Assembly: GCA_003164305.1 (NCBI GenBank)
Contig: PLSZ01000517.1
Location: 1-9,277, forward strand
Length of the DNA stretch: 9,277 nt
Source of the DNA: Acetobacteraceae bacterium
GTDB taxonomy: Bacteria > Pseudomonadota > Alphaproteobacteria > Acetobacterales > Acetobacteraceae
Direction: 5' to 3'
The notes beneath the pieces were generated by a model. It was not told where the DNA came from, ran no database searches, and saw only the letters and a list, made by a program, of their open reading frames with translations. Positions 6,871-9,277 of the stretch are shown here, one piece after another; the first letter of the stretch is position 1, and each line of letters begins with the position of its first letter. The position numbers and the translations under genes are program-made.

Positions 6871-8139
6871 ATGTACCCGACCCGGCCCGCCAGCGCCCCT
6901 TTGGCCCGCCATGCCATGGCCTACGTGCTCGCGGGCGGCCGCGGCAGCCGGCTCATGGAGTTGACCGACCGCCGCGCCAAGCCCGCCGTCTATTTCGGGG
7001 GCAAGCTGCGCATCATCGATTTCGCGCTCTCCAACGCGTTGAACTCCGGCATCCGCCGCATGGCCGTGGCGACGCAGTACAAAGCCCACAGCCTGATCCG
7101 GCACCTGCAACGTGGCTGGAATTTCTTTCGGCCGGAGCGCAACGAAAGTTTCGACATATTGCCGGCCAGCCAGCGCGTCGCCGATGACAAATGGTATCTC
7201 GGCACCGCGGACGCGGTTTATCAGAACATCGATATCATCGAGAGCTACGACCCGCGCTACATCGTCATCCTGGCGGGTGATCACGTCTACAAAATGGACT
7301 TCGAGCCAATGCTGCAACAGCACGTCGAGTCCGGCGCCGACGTGACCGTTGGGTGCCTGGAGGTTCCTCGCAGCGAAGCCACCGGTCTGGGCATCATGCA
7401 TGTCGATGCCTCCGACCGCATTCTTTCGTTTCAGGAGAAACCGGCGAACCCTCCCGGCATGCCGGGCAACCCGGACGTGTCGCTCGCCAGCATGGGAATT
7501 TACGTCTTCGACACGCGTTATTTGTTCGATCGGCTGAGGGAGGACGCCGCCGATCCCCATTCCAGTCACGACTTCGGCAAAGACCTCATCCCGCGCCTGG
7601 TGACCGGCGCGAAGGCGGTGGCGCATCCGTTCGAGCGATCCTGCGTGAGATCCACGGCCGAGTCAGCGCCTTACTGGCGCGATGCCGGCACTTTGGATTC
7701 TTACTTCGCGGCCAATATCGACCTGACCGATATCGTTCCGGATCTGGACCTTTTCGATCGCGACTGGCCGATCTGGACCTATGGAGAAATGACCGCGCCG
7801 GCGAAATTCGTCCACGATGAGGATGGCCGTCGCGGCCAGGCGATTTCATCGGTCATCGCCGGCGGTTCAATCATTTCGGGCGCGACACTGCGCCGGTCGC
7901 TGGTGTTCACCGGCGTGCGGGTCCATTCTTACGCCGACGTCGCGTACGCGGTGATCTTGCCGGAGGTCGATATCGGCAATTCGGCACGTTTGCGTAATGT
8001 CATCATCGAGCGCGGCGTGCGGATCCCGCCCGGCCTGGTCGTCGGCGAGGATCCCGTGCTTGATACGAAACGATTCCGCCGCACCGCCAACGGCATCTGC
8101 CTGATCACCCAGACAATGATCGACGAGCTTGGTGAATGA
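6871..8139 (+). CDS. glgC: Glucose-1-phosphate adenylyltransferase (ADP-glucose pyrophosphorylase)
   Basis: This 422-residue enzyme makes ADP-glucose and pyrophosphate from ATP and glucose-1-phosphate, the committed and allosterically controlled step of bacterial glycogen synthesis. The nucleotidyltransferase domain carries the signature LAGGRGSRL (20-28), [42 protein letters not shown], catalytic D137 in [10 protein letters not shown] (E. coli D142) and sugar-phosphate-binding K190 in FQEKP (E. coli K195). The C-terminal part is a left-handed beta-helix ending [14 protein letters not shown] and GICLITQ. The sequence is very close to the Agrobacterium enzyme (420 residues), which is activated by fructose-6-phosphate and pyruvate. 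The position of the enteric activator lysine K39 is R34 here, as in the Agrobacterium enzyme. The strong ribosome site decides the ATG at 6871. It overlaps glgA by 4 bases, so the two should be co-translated. A homotetramer is expected from the family. Confidence 0.97.
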   Translation: MYPTRPASAPLARHAMAYVLAGGRGSRLMELTDRRAKPAVYFGGKLRIIDFALSNALNSGIRRMAVATQYKAHSLIRHLQRGWNFFRPERNESFDILPASQRVADDKWYLGTADAVYQNIDIIESYDPRYIVILAGDHVYKMDFEPMLQQHVESGADVTVGCLEVPRSEATGLGIMHVDASDRILSFQEKPANPPGMPGNPDVSLASMGIYVFDTRYLFDRLREDAADPHSSHDFGKDLIPRLVTGAKAVAHPFERSCVRSTAESAPYWRDAGTLDSYFAANIDLTDIVPDLDLFDRDWPIWTYGEMTAPAKFVHDEDGRRGQAISSVIAGGSIISGATLRRSLVFTGVRVHSYADVAYAVILPEVDIGNSARLRNVIIERGVRIPPGLVVGEDPVLDTKRFRRTANGICLITQTMIDELGE

Positions 8140-9277
8140 GGCCTTTGGCCGTTCTGTCCGTTGCCTCGGAGATCTTCCCCCTGATCAAAACCGGTGGCCT
8201 GGGCGACGTGACCGGAGCGTTGCCAGGCGCGTTGGCCGAGGCCGGGGTCGCTGTCCGCACGCTGATCCCCGGTTATCCGTCAGTCATCGGCGCGCTCGAT
8301 CGCGCCCGGACTGTTTGGACCGCCACCGATCTGTTCGGCGGCACGGCGCGGCTGCTGGCCGGACGTGCCGCGGAGCTTGACCTGCTCGTGCTGGATGCCC
8401 CGCACCTCTATGAGCGGCCTGGAAATCCGTATCTCGGGCCGGACGGACAAGACTGGCCGGACAACCCGATCCGTTTCGCGGCGTTGGCGCGAGTCGCGGC
8501 CGATCTCGCTGAAGGCGCGTTGCGGACCTACACGCCGAAACTGATCCACGCCCATGATTGGCAAACCGGGTTGCTGCCCGCTTACTTGCACTATCGTGAC
8601 GGAAAACACCCACCGTCGGTAATGACCGTGCATAATTTGTCGTTTCCCGGAAAGGCGCCTCGGGAATTGCTGGGGCGACTCGGTCTTCCATCTCAGGCTT
8701 ACGCGGTCGATGGCGTGGAGTTTCATGGCAGCATCAGCTTCCTGAAGGCGGGCCTGTGGTTCGCCGACCGGGTCACGACGGTGTCGCCGACCTACGCCGC
8801 GGAAATCCTGACCGAGGAAGCGGGCATGGGCTTTGGCGGCCTGTTGCGCGCGCGCGCCGGCGTCGTGTCGGGCATTTTGAACGGGATCGATACGACGATC
8901 TGGAATCCCGCGCACGATAGGCTGATCGCCGCGCGCTACGATCGCGCCTCACTGGCGAAACGAGCCGCGAACAAGATGGAGTTGCAGGCGCGGATGGGAC
9001 TCGCTCAGCAGGCGGACGCACCGCTGTTCGGCGTCGTCAGCCGTCTGACCTGGCAGAAGGGGATCGACCTGCTGCTGGACTGCGTTCCGGTATTACTGGG
9101 ACTCGGCGCGCAATTGGCGCTGGTCGGCGCGGGCGACGCGGAAATGGAGGCCGCGTTCCGGCGCGCGGCCGGCGCGGCGCCGGACCAGATCGGATGTGTC
9201 ATCGGCTATGACGAAGCCTTGGCGCATGTCGTGCAAGCCGGAGCAGACGCGCTGCTGGTGCCCTCGCGCTTCGAGCC
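8136..9277 (+). CDS. glgA: Glycogen synthase (ADP-glucose type), GT5, 3' end outside window
   Basis: The first 380 residues of a synthase that adds glucose from ADP-glucose to the non-reducing end of alpha-1,4 glucan. The start is an ATG overlapping the glgC stop as ATGA. An in-frame TGA directly upstream (8133-8135) rules out any earlier start. I translated the frame to the edge and found no stop. Visible motifs are K18-TGGLGDV for ADP-glucose binding (E. coli K15), [12 protein letters not shown]166 in [42 protein letters not shown], and R303 and K308 in SRLTWQKG (E. coli R300, K305). The window ends inside PSRFEP, with E380 matching catalytic E377. Most family members of this type have GGLADV; GGLGDV is a small variant. 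About 100 residues are missing given the usual length near 480. No good ribosome site is visible, consistent with coupling to glgC. Confidence 0.96.
   Translation, partial: MRPLAVLSVASEIFPLIKTGGLGDVTGALPGALAEAGVAVRTLIPGYPSVIGALDRARTVWTATDLFGGTARLLAGRAAELDLLVLDAPHLYERPGNPYLGPDGQDWPDNPIRFAALARVAADLAEGALRTYTPKLIHAHDWQTGLLPAYLHYRDGKHPPSVMTVHNLSFPGKAPRELLGRLGLPSQAYAVDGVEFHGSISFLKAGLWFADRVTTVSPTYAAEILTEEAGMGFGGLLRARAGVVSGILNGIDTTIWNPAHDRLIAARYDRASLAKRAANKMELQARMGLAQQADAPLFGVVSRLTWQKGIDLLLDCVPVLLGLGAQLALVGAGDAEMEAAFRRAAGAAPDQIGCVIGYDEALAHVVQAGADALLVPSRFE

Noticed and set aside
8129..8380. 83-codon + strand frame at the start of glgA
   Set aside because: It is out of frame with glgA, whose conserved KTGGLGDV motif lies in the same bases. 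It is an Arg-rich shadow.
1..9277. A novel defence, mobile or biosynthetic system
   Set aside because: All six genes belong to well-characterised families with intact visible motifs and familiar order. There are no unexplained genes, arrays or integration marks beyond the REP-like palindromes.

Overview
The window suggests a high-GC alphaproteobacterium. The ADP-glucose pyrophosphorylase looks like the Agrobacterium/Rhizobium type, the glycogen gene order P-B-C-A is the one known from rhizobia, and the intergenic palindromes of the CGTCATGGTC type resemble REP-like repeats common in Rhodospirillales/Acetobacteraceae and related groups. Placement below class level is a guess. All genes lie on the + strand and coding density is high. 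No RNA genes, insertion sequences or CRISPR arrays were seen.

Region 1 (1-1731) is the end of an aromatic-degradation cluster. It holds the C-terminal half of a gentisate 1,2-dioxygenase, cut by the left edge, and a complete FAD-dependent monooxygenase of the 3-hydroxybenzoate 6-hydroxylase type. The two overlap by 8 bases. Together they would hydroxylate 3-hydroxybenzoate to gentisate and then open the ring to maleylpyruvate.

Region 2 (1732-1972) is a spacer that separates the two functional blocks. Its first half carries nested palindromes, a REP-like array that may also end transcription of region 1. Its second half should hold the promoter of the glycogen operon, but no convincing promoter boxes could be read.

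Region 3 (1973-9277) is the glycogen operon glgP-glgB-glgC-glgA, with glgA cut by the right edge just after its catalytic Glu. GlgC makes ADP-glucose from glucose-1-phosphate and ATP, GlgA extends the alpha-1,4 chain, GlgB adds alpha-1,6 branches and GlgP releases glucose-1-phosphate by phosphorolysis. glgP-glgB are 23 bases apart and glgC-glgA overlap by 4. glgB-glgC are separated by an unusual 174-base gap that may hold an internal signal.

I found no evidence of a previously undescribed system. The window is mostly well-known metabolism, and the points worth a second look are the palindrome array, the glgB-glgC gap and the substrate of the monooxygenase.
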